Positions 15,904-24,701 are shown, numbered from the stretch's first letter. The stretch: DNA of 64,000 bases from Nitrospirota bacterium (GCA_016212105.1 JACRHJ010000014.1:1-64000), one strand, 5' to 3'. Notes: generated by a model not told the origin, from the letters alone. Made by a program: numbers and translations.

Positions 15904-17409
15904 ATGGCGACCCTTGCGACTATGGAAACATACAGGAACTATATTGACGGACGCTGGGTGGACGCGGAGGGCGGCGAGGTATTCGAGAGTACAAACCCCG
16001 CCGACAGGCGCGACATCGTAGGCGTCGTGGCGAAGTCCTCGAAGGAGGACGTGGACAGGGCTGTCGAGGCCGCGCGCGCGGCGTACAATACCTGGCGGCT
16101 CGTCCCGGCGCCCAAGCGAGGCGAGATACTGTTCCGCGCGGCGGAGGCCCTGGTTAAGCACAAACAGCGGCTCGGCGAGCTTGTCACGCGGGAGATGGGG
16201 AAGGTGATAGCCGAGGGCCTGGGCGACGTGCAGGAGGCCATAGACATGGCCTATTACATGGCGGGCGAGGGCAGGAGGCTTGCAGGCGAAACAGTGCCGT
16301 CGGAACTTCCAGACAAGGACGCAAAATCGTTCCGGGTGCCGATAGGCGTGTTCGCTCTGGTCACGCCCTGGAACTTCCCGACCGCGATACCGGCGTGGAA
16401 GATATTCCCTGCAATCATGGCGGGCAACACTGTCGTCTTCAAGCCGAGCAGCCTGACGGCCGTATGCGCCACTGAGCTGGTCAGGATACTCGCGGACTCC
16501 GGGCTCCCCAAGGGAGTGGTAAACCTCGTCAACGGGCCCGGCGGCGAGGTCGGCGAGTACCTCGTCTCCCATCCGGGGATCGACGGGGTCTCGTTCACCG
16601 GCTCGTCGGCGGTAGGGATGAAGGTCGCGCGGAACTGCTCGCTCCACGGCAAGGAGTTCAGTTGCGAGATGGGCGGGAAGAACGCGATAATCGTGATGGA
16701 CGACGCGGACATCGGCCTCGCGCTCTCCGGAGTGCTCTGGGGCGCGTTCGGGACGACCGGCCAGCGCTGCACCGCGGCCTCGCGGCTCATCCTGCACAGG
16801 GACATTCACGACGGTTTTGTCGACAGGCTCGTGACGATGACGAAGGCGCTGAAACTCGGTGACGGCCTTAAAGCCGGAACGGACGTCGGCCCGCTTGTCA
16901 GCGACGAGCAGCTCCGCAAGGTCCAGCACTATGTCCAGATAGGCAAGTCCGACGGCGCGACGCTCCTCCTCGGCGGCCAGCACGCGAACCACGGAGACCT
17001 TGCATACGGCAACTTCATGGAGATGACGATATTCGTGGACGTGAGGCCCGCGATGCGCATAGCGCAGGAGGAGATATTCGGGCCGGTGTTGTCCGTGCTC
17101 AAGGCCAGGGACTTCGACGACGCGATCGCGATTGCCAACGGCGTCAACTACGGCCTGTCGGCCTCGATATACACACGCGACGTGAACATGAGCGCGCAGG
17201 CGGAAAAGGAACTCGACACCGGCATCGTGTACATAAACGCAAGCACGATAGGCGCTGAGATACAGCTCCCGTTCGGAGGGATGAAGCGTAGCGGCTACGG
17301 CAACAAGAAGGATGCAGGAGGGCGCGGCGGCGCGCTCGACCTGTACACCCGCTGGAAGGTCGTCTACCGCGATTACAGCGGCAGGCTCCAGAGGGCGCAG
17401 ATAGATTGA
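15904..17409 (+). CDS. Aldehyde dehydrogenase (NAD(P)-dependent)
   Basis: A 501-residue ALDH-superfamily protein. Visible are NYIDGRWVDAEGG at the start, the Rossmann region VTPWNFPTAIPAWK and FKPSS, the general-base region CEMGGKNAIIVMDDAD, the catalytic Cys in TGQRCTAASR, and the C-terminal EEIFGPVLSV and PFGGMKRSGYG. The class resembles semialdehyde dehydrogenases, but the substrate is not certain. I start at the ATG at 15904 (GGGGG 8 nt upstream) rather than the ATG at 15898 beside it. An aminotransferase follows on the same strand after a 364-nt repeat-filled gap, so the pair may turn an omega-amino acid into an acid. Confidence 0.9.
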   Translation: MATLATMETYRNYIDGRWVDAEGGEVFESTNPADRRDIVGVVAKSSKEDVDRAVEAARAAYNTWRLVPAPKRGEILFRAAEALVKHKQRLGELVTREMGKVIAEGLGDVQEAIDMAYYMAGEGRRLAGETVPSELPDKDAKSFRVPIGVFALVTPWNFPTAIPAWKIFPAIMAGNTVVFKPSSLTAVCATELVRILADSGLPKGVVNLVNGPGGEVGEYLVSHPGIDGVSFTGSSAVGMKVARNCSLHGKEFSCEMGGKNAIIVMDDADIGLALSGVLWGAFGTTGQRCTAASRLILHRDIHDGFVDRLVTMTKALKLGDGLKAGTDVGPLVSDEQLRKVQHYVQIGKSDGATLLLGGQHANHGDLAYGNFMEMTIFVDVRPAMRIAQEEIFGPVLSVLKARDFDDAIAIANGVNYGLSASIYTRDVNMSAQAEKELDTGIVYINASTIGAEIQLPFGGMKRSGYGNKKDAGGRGGALDLYTRWKVVYRDYSGRLQRAQID

Positions 17410-17451
17410 ACGGCCGTGGGACGTGTTCGTGTTTCGTGTTCGTCTAATTAT

Positions 17452-17737
17452 GTAGGGTGGGCTGCGCCCACCACGCCTTCATGTAGGGGCCGTACAAAGC
17501 GAAGCGCGTGTCGGCCCTGCATTTGGCATTTCGCGTAGGGGCGTGTCCCCGTGCCCGCCCTGCTTTGTCGCATGATTTGTCGCCCCGTGCTTGACACGGG
17601 GTCCAGGAAGTAAGAAATTCCTGGATTCCCGCCTTCGCGGGAATGACGGACAAAGGATGAGATTGCCGCGTCGCTTCGCCCCTCGCAAAGACAGACAAAG
17701 AAGGGCCGACACGCGCTTCGCTTGGTACGGCCCCTAC
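17452..17737. repeat. Composite repeat block with 35-bp inverted ends
   Basis: The gap between the dehydrogenase and aminotransferase genes is filled by repeats: TAGGGTGGGCTGCGCCCACC (17453-17472), GTAGGGGCCGTAC..GTGTCGGCCC (about 17483-17517), a GTAGGGGCGTG hairpin, GTCGCCCCGTGCTTGACACG (17579-17608), CTGGATTCCCGCCTTCGCGG (17621-17647), a GAGATTGCCGCGTCGCTTCG element (17659-17690), and at 17703-17737 an inverted, almost identical copy of the 17483 element. Confidence 0.85.
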
Positions 17738-17773
17738 GATAAACCGACTGTTATCTAACCAAGAGATAATCAC

Positions 17774-19039
17774 ATGACCGACCACCTGAAGAGACACATC
17801 TCCAACGCATGGGGCTTCGCTACCGACATGACCGTCACCCGCGCCCAGGGCGTGTACGTCTTCGACGACGCGGGCCGCAAATACATGGACTTCACCTCCG
17901 GACACGCGGTCTGCAACATCGGCCACAACCACCCGGCGGTCGTCGAGGCAATCAAGGAGCAGGCGGACAGGCTCATACACGCGGGCTCTATATTCTATTA
18001 CGAGCCGCTCCTGAGGCTCATGGAATCGCTCACCTCCATCACCCCGCCGGGCCTTGACAGGTTCTTCCTGTCCAACTCCGGCGCGGAGGCGGTCGAGGGC
18101 GCGGTAAAGCTCGCGCGTTATCACACCCGCAGGCAGGGGATAATATCCTTCACCGGCGCGTTCCACGGCAGGACGCTCGGCGCGACGTCGCTCACCTCGT
18201 CGGCCGTAAAGTACAGGGCGCGCTACCACCCCTTGCTGCCGTCGGTGTACCGCGCATTCTACCCGTACTGCTACCGCTGCATGCTTGGCAAGCACCCGTC
18301 CACATGTGACATAGACTGCCTGGGGTACCTCGACTACCTCTTCACGCACGAGATTGCGCCGGAAGAGGTTGCGGCGATAATAATTGAGCCCGTGCTCGGC
18401 GAGGGCGGGTATGCGCCCGCGCCCGCCGCGTTCCTGGAACGGCTCCGGTGCCTATGCACCGACCACGGGATACTTCTCATATTCGACGAGGTGCAGTCGG
18501 GCTTTGGCCGGACGTGCAAGTGGTTCGCTCTTGAGCATTACGGCGTGAAGCCCGACATCATGACGCTCGCGAAGGGCATCGCGTCCGGGATGCCGCTGTC
18601 CGCGGTCGTCTCCGCGGCCGAGTTAATGGACGGATGGGAGACCGGGTCGCACGGGACGACGTTCGGAGGCAACCCGCTCTCATGCGCCGCCTCAGTGGCG
18701 ACTGTCGAGGCGATAAAGCGGGAGGGGCTTCTGGAGAAGTCCGACCGCCTGGCGTCCGGGGTGATGACACGCCTGTTCGCGCTCAAGCGCGACTGCGACG
18801 TGGTAGGAGACGTGCGCGGCCTCGGGTACATGATAGGCGTCGAGTTCGTGAGGAACGGCGATACGCCGAATACCGGCGCGGTCGCAAGGCTCAAGTCGCG
18901 CTGCCTTGAGCGAGGCCTGATAATCATCGAGTGCGGGACACACAGAAACGTCATCCGTTTCATCCCGCCTCTCGTGACAACGGTAGACCAGATGGACGAG
19001 GCGCTGGGTATTTTCGAGGAAGAGGTGCGGAAATTATAA
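17774..19039 (+). CDS. Class III PLP aminotransferase (GABA/ornithine aminotransferase-like)
   Basis: A 421-residue class III aminotransferase: VFDDAGRKYMDFTSGHAVCNIGHNHP, SNSGAEAVEGAVKLAR, GAFHGRTLGA, the PLP aspartate in LLIFDEVQSGFGRT and the PLP lysine in TLAKGIASGMPLSA. The insert CYRCMLGKHPSTCDIDC resembles 4-aminobutyrate aminotransferases. Substrate could be GABA, 5-aminovalerate, ornithine or a similar omega-amine. The gene ends in TAA that overlaps the likely start of the next gene, and an aldehyde dehydrogenase lies upstream, as expected for amine catabolism. Confidence 0.9.
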   Translation: MTDHLKRHISNAWGFATDMTVTRAQGVYVFDDAGRKYMDFTSGHAVCNIGHNHPAVVEAIKEQADRLIHAGSIFYYEPLLRLMESLTSITPPGLDRFFLSNSGAEAVEGAVKLARYHTRRQGIISFTGAFHGRTLGATSLTSSAVKYRARYHPLLPSVYRAFYPYCYRCMLGKHPSTCDIDCLGYLDYLFTHEIAPEEVAAIIIEPVLGEGGYAPAPAAFLERLRCLCTDHGILLIFDEVQSGFGRTCKWFALEHYGVKPDIMTLAKGIASGMPLSAVVSAAELMDGWETGSHGTTFGGNPLSCAASVATVEAIKREGLLEKSDRLASGVMTRLFALKRDCDVVGDVRGLGYMIGVEFVRNGDTPNTGAVARLKSRCLERGLIIIECGTHRNVIRFIPPLVTTVDQMDEALGIFEEEVRKL

Positions 19040-20370
19040 AACGTCGCCGCATAATCATAATGGGCGCGGGCGGCCGCGACTTCCACAATTTCAACGTCCG
19101 CTTCAGGGGCGACAGGTCGTTCGAGGTAGTCGCGTTCACCTCCGCGCAGATACCCTACTTTGCGAGCAGGCTGTACCCGCCCTCGCTCTCGGGGAAGCTG
19201 TACTCGCAGGGCATACCGATCCACCCTGAAGAAGGCCTGGCGCGCCTCATCGACACACTCGCCGTGGACGAGGTGGTGTTCGCCTACAGCGACGTATCGC
19301 ACGAGTACGTCATGCACAAGGCTTCGGAGGTGCTCGCGGCGGGTGCGGACTTTTCGCTGTTGGGGCCAGACAGCACGATGCTGAGGTCCACGCTGCCGGT
19401 CATATCCGTCTGCGCCGTGCGTACTGGCTGCGGGAAGAGCCCTGTCACGCGCATGATATTGGACACGCTGAAGGGTCTCGGCAGGAGGCCAGTCGCCATA
19501 AGACACCCGATGGCCTACTGCGACCTGGAAAAACAGAGGGCGCAGAGGTTCGCGGTTATCTCCGACCTGGACAGCGAGCTTTGCACCGTAGAGGAGCGCG
19601 AGGAGTACGAGCCGCTTGTCGAGAAGGGGTTCACTGTTTTCGCGGGCGTGGACTATGCGGACGTCCTCGACATGGCCGAGGCCGAGGGCGACGTCATCGT
19701 CTGGGACGGCGGGAACAACGACTTCCCGTTCATCCGGCCCGACCTCGAAATCGTCGTCGCGGACGCGCTCCGGCCGGGACAGTGCGACACACACCACCCA
19801 GGCGAGACCAACTTCCGCCGTGCGGAGGTCATAATCGTTAACAAGGCGGGCGAGGACAGCATGGACGCGGTCGAGGCCATCAGTGAGACGCTCGCCGGAC
19901 TGAACCCCAATGCCCATCTGATACCTGTGAAGTCGCATGTCGAGATGTACCCGGCCACCGGCTCGCCGCTGACTTCCCTGATAGGCCGCAAGGTACTTGT
20001 CGTCGAGGACGGGCCGACCATCACGCACGGCGGCATGCCATACGGGGCCGGCCTCGTCGCGGCGCAGGAGCACGGCTGCACAGTGGTATCCCCCTGGCCG
20101 CATGCACGGGGCAGCCTGAAAGCCTTGCGCACAAAATACCCGCACATAGGCGACGTCCTGCCCGCAGTCGGCTACGGTCCGGAGCAGTTGAGAGACCTGG
20201 AGGCGACCATCGGCGCGACCCCGTGCGACGCGGTGGTGTTCGCTACGCCGGTGGACCTTGTGAAGCTAATAAAGATAAAGAAGCCGGCCTACCGCGTCAG
20301 GTACGAGATCAGGGAGCTGCACGGAGACGCGCTCGCCTCTCTCGTGACCGGTTTCGTGAAGGATATATGA
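19036..20370 (+). CDS. COG2403-type P-loop protein (cyclic 2,3-diphosphoglycerate synthetase-like)
   Basis: The protein has an N-terminal Rossmann-like part with the family signature IIIMGAGGRDFHNFNV, then a P-loop ATPase/GTPase domain (CAVRTGCGKSPVTRMI), an IVWDGGNNDFPFIRPD segment and KPAYRVRYEIRE at the end. Relatives are annotated as cyclic 2,3-diphosphoglycerate synthetase or predicted GTPase; the function of this branch is not established. The start is unusual. No ATG, GTG or TTG precedes the first beta-strand; an ATA at 19036 (giving MKRRRIIIMG) overlaps the upstream TAA as ATAA, and GAGG lies 10 nt before it. The first in-frame ATG is 19060, which would remove the first strand. Carbamate kinase follows with an ATGA overlap. 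Confidence 0.8.
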   Translation: MKRRRIIIMGAGGRDFHNFNVRFRGDRSFEVVAFTSAQIPYFASRLYPPSLSGKLYSQGIPIHPEEGLARLIDTLAVDEVVFAYSDVSHEYVMHKASEVLAAGADFSLLGPDSTMLRSTLPVISVCAVRTGCGKSPVTRMILDTLKGLGRRPVAIRHPMAYCDLEKQRAQRFAVISDLDSELCTVEEREEYEPLVEKGFTVFAGVDYADVLDMAEAEGDVIVWDGGNNDFPFIRPDLEIVVADALRPGQCDTHHPGETNFRRAEVIIVNKAGEDSMDAVEAISETLAGLNPNAHLIPVKSHVEMYPATGSPLTSLIGRKVLVVEDGPTITHGGMPYGAGLVAAQEHGCTVVSPWPHARGSLKALRTKYPHIGDVLPAVGYGPEQLRDLEATIGATPCDAVVFATPVDLVKLIKIKKPAYRVRYEIRELHGDALASLVTGFVKDI

Positions 20371-21371
20371 TACCGCCCGTCGTCATAGCCATAGGCGGTA
20401 ACGCGCTCATCAGGCTCGGCGAGCGCGGCACGCTCGCCGAGCAGGCCGCGCACGTGGACGACTGCATGGGACGCATCGCGAAGCTCGCGGCCAAAGGCTG
20501 GCCGCTTGTCATCACGCACGGCAACGGCCCGGCAGTCGGCAATATCCTGATACAGATGGAGTGCGCCCGTGATACCGTCCCGCCGATGCCGCTCTACATA
20601 GCGGACGCCGACTCCGAGGGCGCGATAGGCTTTCTTCTCCAGCAGTCGCTTTACAACCACCTTCTTGGGCACATTCGCGGGCATGTTCATTGGAACCAGC
20701 CAAGGTTGCCAAGCGGGAGCATTTCAGATGCGTGCGTCCTGTCGGTCGTGACGCAGGTAGTCGTGGACAGGGACGACCCCGCCTTCGGCAGCCCCACGAA
20801 GCCGGTCGGCCCGTTTTATACCGAGGCAGAGGCGGCAATTCTCGGCATGGAGCGGGGTTGGACTATTGCCGGTGACGCCGGGCGAGGCTGGCGCAGGGTG
20901 GTGCCGTCTCCCAGGCCGATTCGGGTCGTAGAGGCGGCAGCGATAAAACGCCTGGCCGAAGGCGGCGACATCGTCATCGCCGCCGGAGGCGGTGGCGTCC
21001 CCGTCGTGGAGGCGGCCGACGGCCGCCTGTCCGGGGTAGACGCCGTAATCGACAAGGACATGGCCTCCGCCGTGCTTGCACTACAGCTCGGTGCGAAGAT
21101 GCTCGTTATCCTGACATCGGTAGACTGCGTCTACCTCGATTACGGCACGGAGCGCCAGAGGCGCGTGCCAAGGATGGACGCTTGCGAGGCCAGGGCGTAT
21201 CTCGATGCCGGCCAGTTCGCGCCGGGCAGCATGGGGCCGAAGGTAGAGGCGGCGGCGCTGTTCATCGAGGGCGGCGGCGAGTACGCGCTTATCACGTCGC
21301 CGGAAGCTCTCGACGACGCGCTGTCGGGCAAGGCGGGGACCCGCATCGCCGACCAGGTTCGAGGTCAATGA
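20367..21371 (+). CDS. arcC: Carbamate kinase
   Basis: This amino acid kinase-fold enzyme makes ATP from carbamoyl phosphate and ADP, or the reverse. The 334-residue product has AIGGNALIRLGERGT, ITHGNGPAVGN, AAGGGGVPVVEAADG, AVIDKDMASAVLALQL and GSMGPKVEAAALFIE, all typical. I start at the ATG at 20367, which overlaps the upstream stop as ATGA and has AAGGA 4 nt before it. There is no arginine deiminase or ornithine carbamoyltransferase nearby, so the source of carbamoyl phosphate is unknown; this gene set suggests a catabolic use. Confidence 0.94.
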   Translation: MIPPVVIAIGGNALIRLGERGTLAEQAAHVDDCMGRIAKLAAKGWPLVITHGNGPAVGNILIQMECARDTVPPMPLYIADADSEGAIGFLLQQSLYNHLLGHIRGHVHWNQPRLPSGSISDACVLSVVTQVVVDRDDPAFGSPTKPVGPFYTEAEAAILGMERGWTIAGDAGRGWRRVVPSPRPIRVVEAAAIKRLAEGGDIVIAAGGGGVPVVEAADGRLSGVDAVIDKDMASAVLALQLGAKMLVILTSVDCVYLDYGTERQRRVPRMDACEARAYLDAGQFAPGSMGPKVEAAALFIEGGGEYALITSPEALDDALSGKAGTRIADQVRGQ

Positions 21372-21466
21372 CGGGGTCCCGGTTGCCTGCCGTGGAGACC
21401 GACCCGTACATCAGGACGCCCGGAGCCAGGCCGGACATAACCGCAAGGGACTTTTTGAAATGCGGT

Positions 21467-21697
21467 TCAGCCTTGAAGCCAGGCTGCGAAATCTGTCTTG
21501 GAATATTCGGCGTCGTTCAGTATCTTTCGCAGGATGCCATGTCCAAGGTCTTCACCCTTATGAAATGGCACAACACATGTCCTGCCATCGGGATGCCTGA
21601 AAAACTTGTGGCTTCCTTTCTGCCTTGTTTCCCGGAAACCTTGCTCGTGAAGGAATTTGATAATAAGGTCAGCTCTAACGGTGGGGAAAGTGGTCAT
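21467..21697 (-). CDS. hicA: HicA-family mRNA interferase toxin
   Basis: A 76-residue double-stranded-RNA-binding-fold toxin. The segment KGSHKFFRHPDGRTCVVPFH contains the conserved Gly-Ser-His with the catalytic His, followed by GEDLGHGILRKILNDA. HicA toxins cleave mRNA. The start overlaps the hicB stop as ATGA, with antitoxin first, the reverse of the E. coli hicAB order but common elsewhere. The 3' end faces the carbamate kinase gene. Confidence 0.9.
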   Translation of the reverse strand: MTTFPTVRADLIIKFLHEQGFRETRQKGSHKFFRHPDGRTCVVPFHKGEDLGHGILRKILNDAEYSKTDFAAWLQG

Positions 21698-21906
21698 CTA
21701 ACCACTTCTACCTGCTGTATTCCAACGAACCTGAGACGCTCCGGTTCCTCCTCTTCGAGGCACAGTTCGATCACCTCTTTAATACGAGGAATAAGCTCGT
21801 CCATGGACCTGGCCTGTGTATAGCAGCTCTTAAGCGCGGGTACGGTTGCGACGTAATAACCGTCCTCGTCCTGCTCTATAATCACAGAGAAGTTATACAC
21901 TTCCAT
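21694..21906 (-). CDS. hicB: HicB-family antitoxin, short form
   Basis: A 70-residue partial-RNase H-fold antitoxin: FSVIIEQDEDGYYVATVPAL, then the helix MDELIPRIKEVIELCLEEEE. It lacks the C-terminal helix-turn-helix or ribbon-helix-helix of longer HicB proteins, so it probably cannot repress its own promoter. I chose the ATG at 21906, which has AGGGGG about 8 nt upstream; the frame is open for 17 codons further but without an RBS. It pairs with hicA. Confidence 0.88.
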   Translation of the reverse strand: MEVYNFSVIIEQDEDGYYVATVPALKSCYTQARSMDELIPRIKEVIELCLEEEEPERLRFVGIQQVEVVR

Positions 21907-22002
21907 TCCAATACCCCCTGATAAATCAAGGCTATCGGTTTTTCGGGCCATTGTCAAGGGATTTCTCCCGCGCGCGGGAGCACCCGTATTATACCGGTAT
22001 AT

Positions 22003-23259
22003 TCACTTAGGCACGGTAAAGTAGAACGTGCTGCCCGCTCCCTTGTCGGAGTATACCCATATGCGCCCGCCATGCTTCTCGACGATCTTCCGGCAGATGG
22101 ACAGGCCGAGCCCGGTGCCGGGGACTGCCTTCGCGCCCTGCGTCCGGAAGAACGGTTCGAAGACCTTGTCCACCTCGTGCGGCTCCATGCCCATGCCGTT
22201 GTCCGAGACCGCTAACTGGTAGAACGTGTCCTTCACCTCGCACGAGATCTCCACGGCGGGGGCCTCCGACGCTGCGGAGAATTTTACCGCGTTCGACACG
22301 AGGTTCGTCAGTATACGCTTCAGGCTGACGGCCGGGTACCGGAGCTTGGGCATGACGCCGCTCACGGACACCCTCGCGCCGCCCTGCTCCGAGAGCCCCA
22401 TGTCCTCCACCAGGGAGTCGAGGAACGTGTCGAGGTATATGTCGGTCATCTGTGTCGAGGCGGGGTCGTCCGACCGGGCGAAGGCCGTGAGGCCGGAGAC
22501 AAGCTCTTCCATATAGTCCGCGTTCCTCGATATGCTGCCGAGCATGTCCGCCACCTCGGGTTTCATGCAGGAATCGTATTTCATCGGCATCAGTTCGGCG
22601 AACATCTTCGTGGACGTAATCGGGCTCCTCAGGTCGTGCGCGATGCGCATGGCAAGAGACGAGAACTCCGCCTCCTTCGTGCGGCTCACCTCCACTCCGT
22701 GCATGTACAGGCCGAGCTGGCCCGCGACGTTCTCCACAAACCCGACCATGTCCGGCGGGAATGCATCCTTCCCGCCGTCCACCGCGTGTATCAGGCCGAA
22801 GTACTTGTGGCCGAAACGCACCGGCGCGACGAGGAGCGACTCCCAGCCCATCCGGACGCACTCGCCTCTGAAGCTGCCGTCCTTCATGCCAAGACGGAGC
22901 ACCTCCAAGTCCTGGACCTCACCGGAATGAAACGAGCCCCACTTCGTGAAAAAAGGCAGTTCCGGGTCGTACTCGCCCCTGCTGGCCAGCGTGCATGCGC
23001 ACCTGTCGCGCCGCGTGCAGAGGTGGCCCTCTTTCTCGATAAAGCCGTCGGTGAAGCCCACAGTGCTCTCGTAGGGTATGTTGCCGAGGCTGTCCATGAC
23101 CCTTATGCCGAGCGCCTCGCAGCCCAGGTGTCCAGCGACAAGGCTCGCCGTCCTGTCGAGCACGCGCCTAAGTTCGCCGCCCTCGTTGAAGAGCCTGATT
23201 ATCTCGGAATTGACCTTGAGCCCGTCACACCTTACGTCGATTTCCAGAATTCCGGACAT
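22003..23259 (-). CDS. Cytoplasmic GAF-domain sensor histidine kinase (orphan)
   Basis: A 418-residue protein with no membrane helix. Residues about 20-205 form a GAF-like sensor, including a cysteine cluster CTRRDRCAC that could bind metal or a cofactor. A HisKA domain follows with the phospho-acceptor His in AMRIAHDLRSPITST, then an HATPase domain with N-box LTNLVSNAVKFS, G1 VSDNGMGMEP and G2 GTGLGLSICRKIVEKHGG. No response regulator lies nearby, so it is an orphan kinase. GAGG lies 5 nt upstream of the start, and a near-consensus promoter is present. Confidence 0.92.
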   Translation of the reverse strand: MSGILEIDVRCDGLKVNSEIIRLFNEGGELRRVLDRTASLVAGHLGCEALGIRVMDSLGNIPYESTVGFTDGFIEKEGHLCTRRDRCACTLASRGEYDPELPFFTKWGSFHSGEVQDLEVLRLGMKDGSFRGECVRMGWESLLVAPVRFGHKYFGLIHAVDGGKDAFPPDMVGFVENVAGQLGLYMHGVEVSRTKEAEFSSLAMRIAHDLRSPITSTKMFAELMPMKYDSCMKPEVADMLGSISRNADYMEELVSGLTAFARSDDPASTQMTDIYLDTFLDSLVEDMGLSEQGGARVSVSGVMPKLRYPAVSLKRILTNLVSNAVKFSAASEAPAVEISCEVKDTFYQLAVSDNGMGMEPHEVDKVFEPFFRTQGAKAVPGTGLGLSICRKIVEKHGGRIWVYSDKGAGSTFYFTVPK

Positions 23260-23342
23260 ATCACCTCATACGGTAATTGCATCGATGTAACTTGAATCCA
23301 ACATGGTGAAATGAAGTGCCGGGGGGCTTCTTAGTAATTGTT

Positions 23343-23371
23343 ATTATAGTAATGCATTGGCGTCCGGTCAA
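23343..23371 (-). promoter_or_regulatory. Promoter of the histidine kinase gene
   Basis: Minus strand: -35 TTGACC (23366-23371), 17-nt spacer, -10 TATAAT (23343-23348). Transcription is expected to start near 23336, giving a leader of about 77 nt. Confidence 0.75.
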
Positions 23372-23391
23372 GATAATTCAACAGGCATCCG

Positions 23392-24498
23392 CTAAAAAAC
23401 CGCATCTTCGCAGGACAGGCCGAAGGCCTCCGCGACCGGCCTGTTGACAAGCCTTCCGCGCCAGCAGTTCAGGCCCTTCATGAACGCGGGGTCGGACGAA
23501 AGCGCGGCCTCGACGCCGTTGTCTGCTATCTTCATCACGTACGGGAGGGTAACGTTCGTAAGGCCGAACGTGGACGTCCTCGGCACCGCGCCGGGCATGT
23601 TCGTCACGCAGTAGTGTATCACGCCGTCCACCATGTAGACGGGGTCTGAGTGGCTGGTCGGGCGGGAGGTCTCGAAGCAGCCGCCCTGGTCGATTGCGAC
23701 GTCCACGACGACCGAGCCCCTTCTCATCCTCGACACCATCTCGCGCGTGATGAGTTTCGGGGCCTTCGCGCCCGGGACGAGCACCGCGCCGATGACAAGG
23801 TCGGCGGATGTCACCGCCTCCTCCACAACCCTGCGGTTCGATACAAGCGTCCTGATGCTGCCGTGGAAGATGTCCTCTATGTAGTCCAGCCTGTCCACGT
23901 TCAGGTCGAGTAGCGTAACCTCGGCGCCCATGCCGTGCGCGATCTTCGCGGCGTTCGCCCCGACCGTGCCCGCGCCTATGACCACGACGCGCGCGGGCTC
24001 GACGCCGGGCACTCCGGAGAGCAGGACGCCGCGTCCGCCGTTGTTCTCCTGGAGGTAGTAGGCGCCCACCTGCACGGACAGCCGGCCCGCCACCTGGCTC
24101 ATCGGCATAAGGAGCGGGAGTGAACCGTCCGCCCTCTGGATGGTCTCGTACGCGACCGCCACGACCTTGCGGTCCAGAAGCTCCAGCGTGAGCCCCCTGT
24201 CCGCAGCGAGGTGGAGGTATGTGAATATTATCTGGCCCTCCCTAAGCAGTTCATATTCCTCAGGGCGCGGCTCCTTGACCTTTACGATAAGCTCCGCGCG
24301 CCTGAAGAGCGACTCCCTGGACTGCGCGACCTTCGCGCCGGCCCTTATGTACTCGCGGTCCGGTATGCCGCTGCCCTCGCCCGCGCCGGCCTCGACCAGC
24401 ACGGTGTGGCCGGCATGCACAAGCTCGGCCGCGCCCGCGGGCGTCATACCGACCCTGAACTCCTTGTCCTTTATCTCCTTCGGCACGCCGATTATCAT
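23392..24498 (-). CDS. ald: Alanine dehydrogenase
   Basis: NAD-dependent L-alanine dehydrogenase interconverts alanine and pyruvate plus ammonia. The 368-residue product has [20 protein letters not shown], the substrate-site segment [18 protein letters not shown] with [11 protein letters not shown], the NAD site [18 protein letters not shown] and the C-terminal [13 protein letters not shown]. The start at 24498 has GGAAGGGAG upstream. Two copies of a GGGGCAGCTAC repeat lie in its leader. The gene is divergent from the unknown protein at 24737. Confidence 0.96.
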   Translation of the reverse strand: MIIGVPKEIKDKEFRVGMTPAGAAELVHAGHTVLVEAGAGEGSGIPDREYIRAGAKVAQSRESLFRRAELIVKVKEPRPEEYELLREGQIIFTYLHLAADRGLTLELLDRKVVAVAYETIQRADGSLPLLMPMSQVAGRLSVQVGAYYLQENNGGRGVLLSGVPGVEPARVVVIGAGTVGANAAKIAHGMGAEVTLLDLNVDRLDYIEDIFHGSIRTLVSNRRVVEEAVTSADLVIGAVLVPGAKAPKLITREMVSRMRRGSVVVDVAIDQGGCFETSRPTSHSDPVYMVDGVIHYCVTNMPGAVPRTSTFGLTNVTLPYVMKIADNGVEAALSSDPAFMKGLNCWRGRLVNRPVAEAFGLSCEDAVF

Positions 24499-24526
24499 GG
24501 GGCTCCCTTCCTTGATTTCGATTGAA

Positions 24527-24588
24527 GTTGCAGCTGCCCGATTCATCAGGCGAATTTAAAGACGCCCCATAAATGGGGCAGCTACAAC
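24527..24588. repeat. Two small hairpin repeats (GGGCAGCTAC type) in the ald leader
   Basis: Forward strand: CAGCTGCCCGATTCATCAGG (from about 24531) and CGCCCCATAAATGGGGCAGC (from about 24562) are arranged in opposite orientation. A related copy lies at 15005-15024. Confidence 0.6.
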
Positions 24589-24641
24589 TAAAGCAAGAAA
24601 TCCTTCATTATCCGGCAATAGTATGTGGTTCGCTTGAATCG

Positions 24642-24647
24642 AGTATA
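24642..24647 (-). promoter_or_regulatory. Likely extended -10 promoter for ald
   Basis: Minus strand TGGTATACT supplies an extended -10 box; the -35 (TTTGTG, 17-nt spacer) is poor. It lies back to back with the promoter of the gene at 24737. Confidence 0.45.
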
Positions 24648-24701
24648 CCAGAACCCCGGCCCGGCACAAACGTATTTTGGCCGGTCGGCCTGATTTTTCT
24701 T

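Noticed and set aside
17452-17737. Insertion sequence in the dehydrogenase-aminotransferase gap
   Set aside because: No transposase ORF and no target duplication seen; it is a cluster of short repeats, at most a non-autonomous unit.
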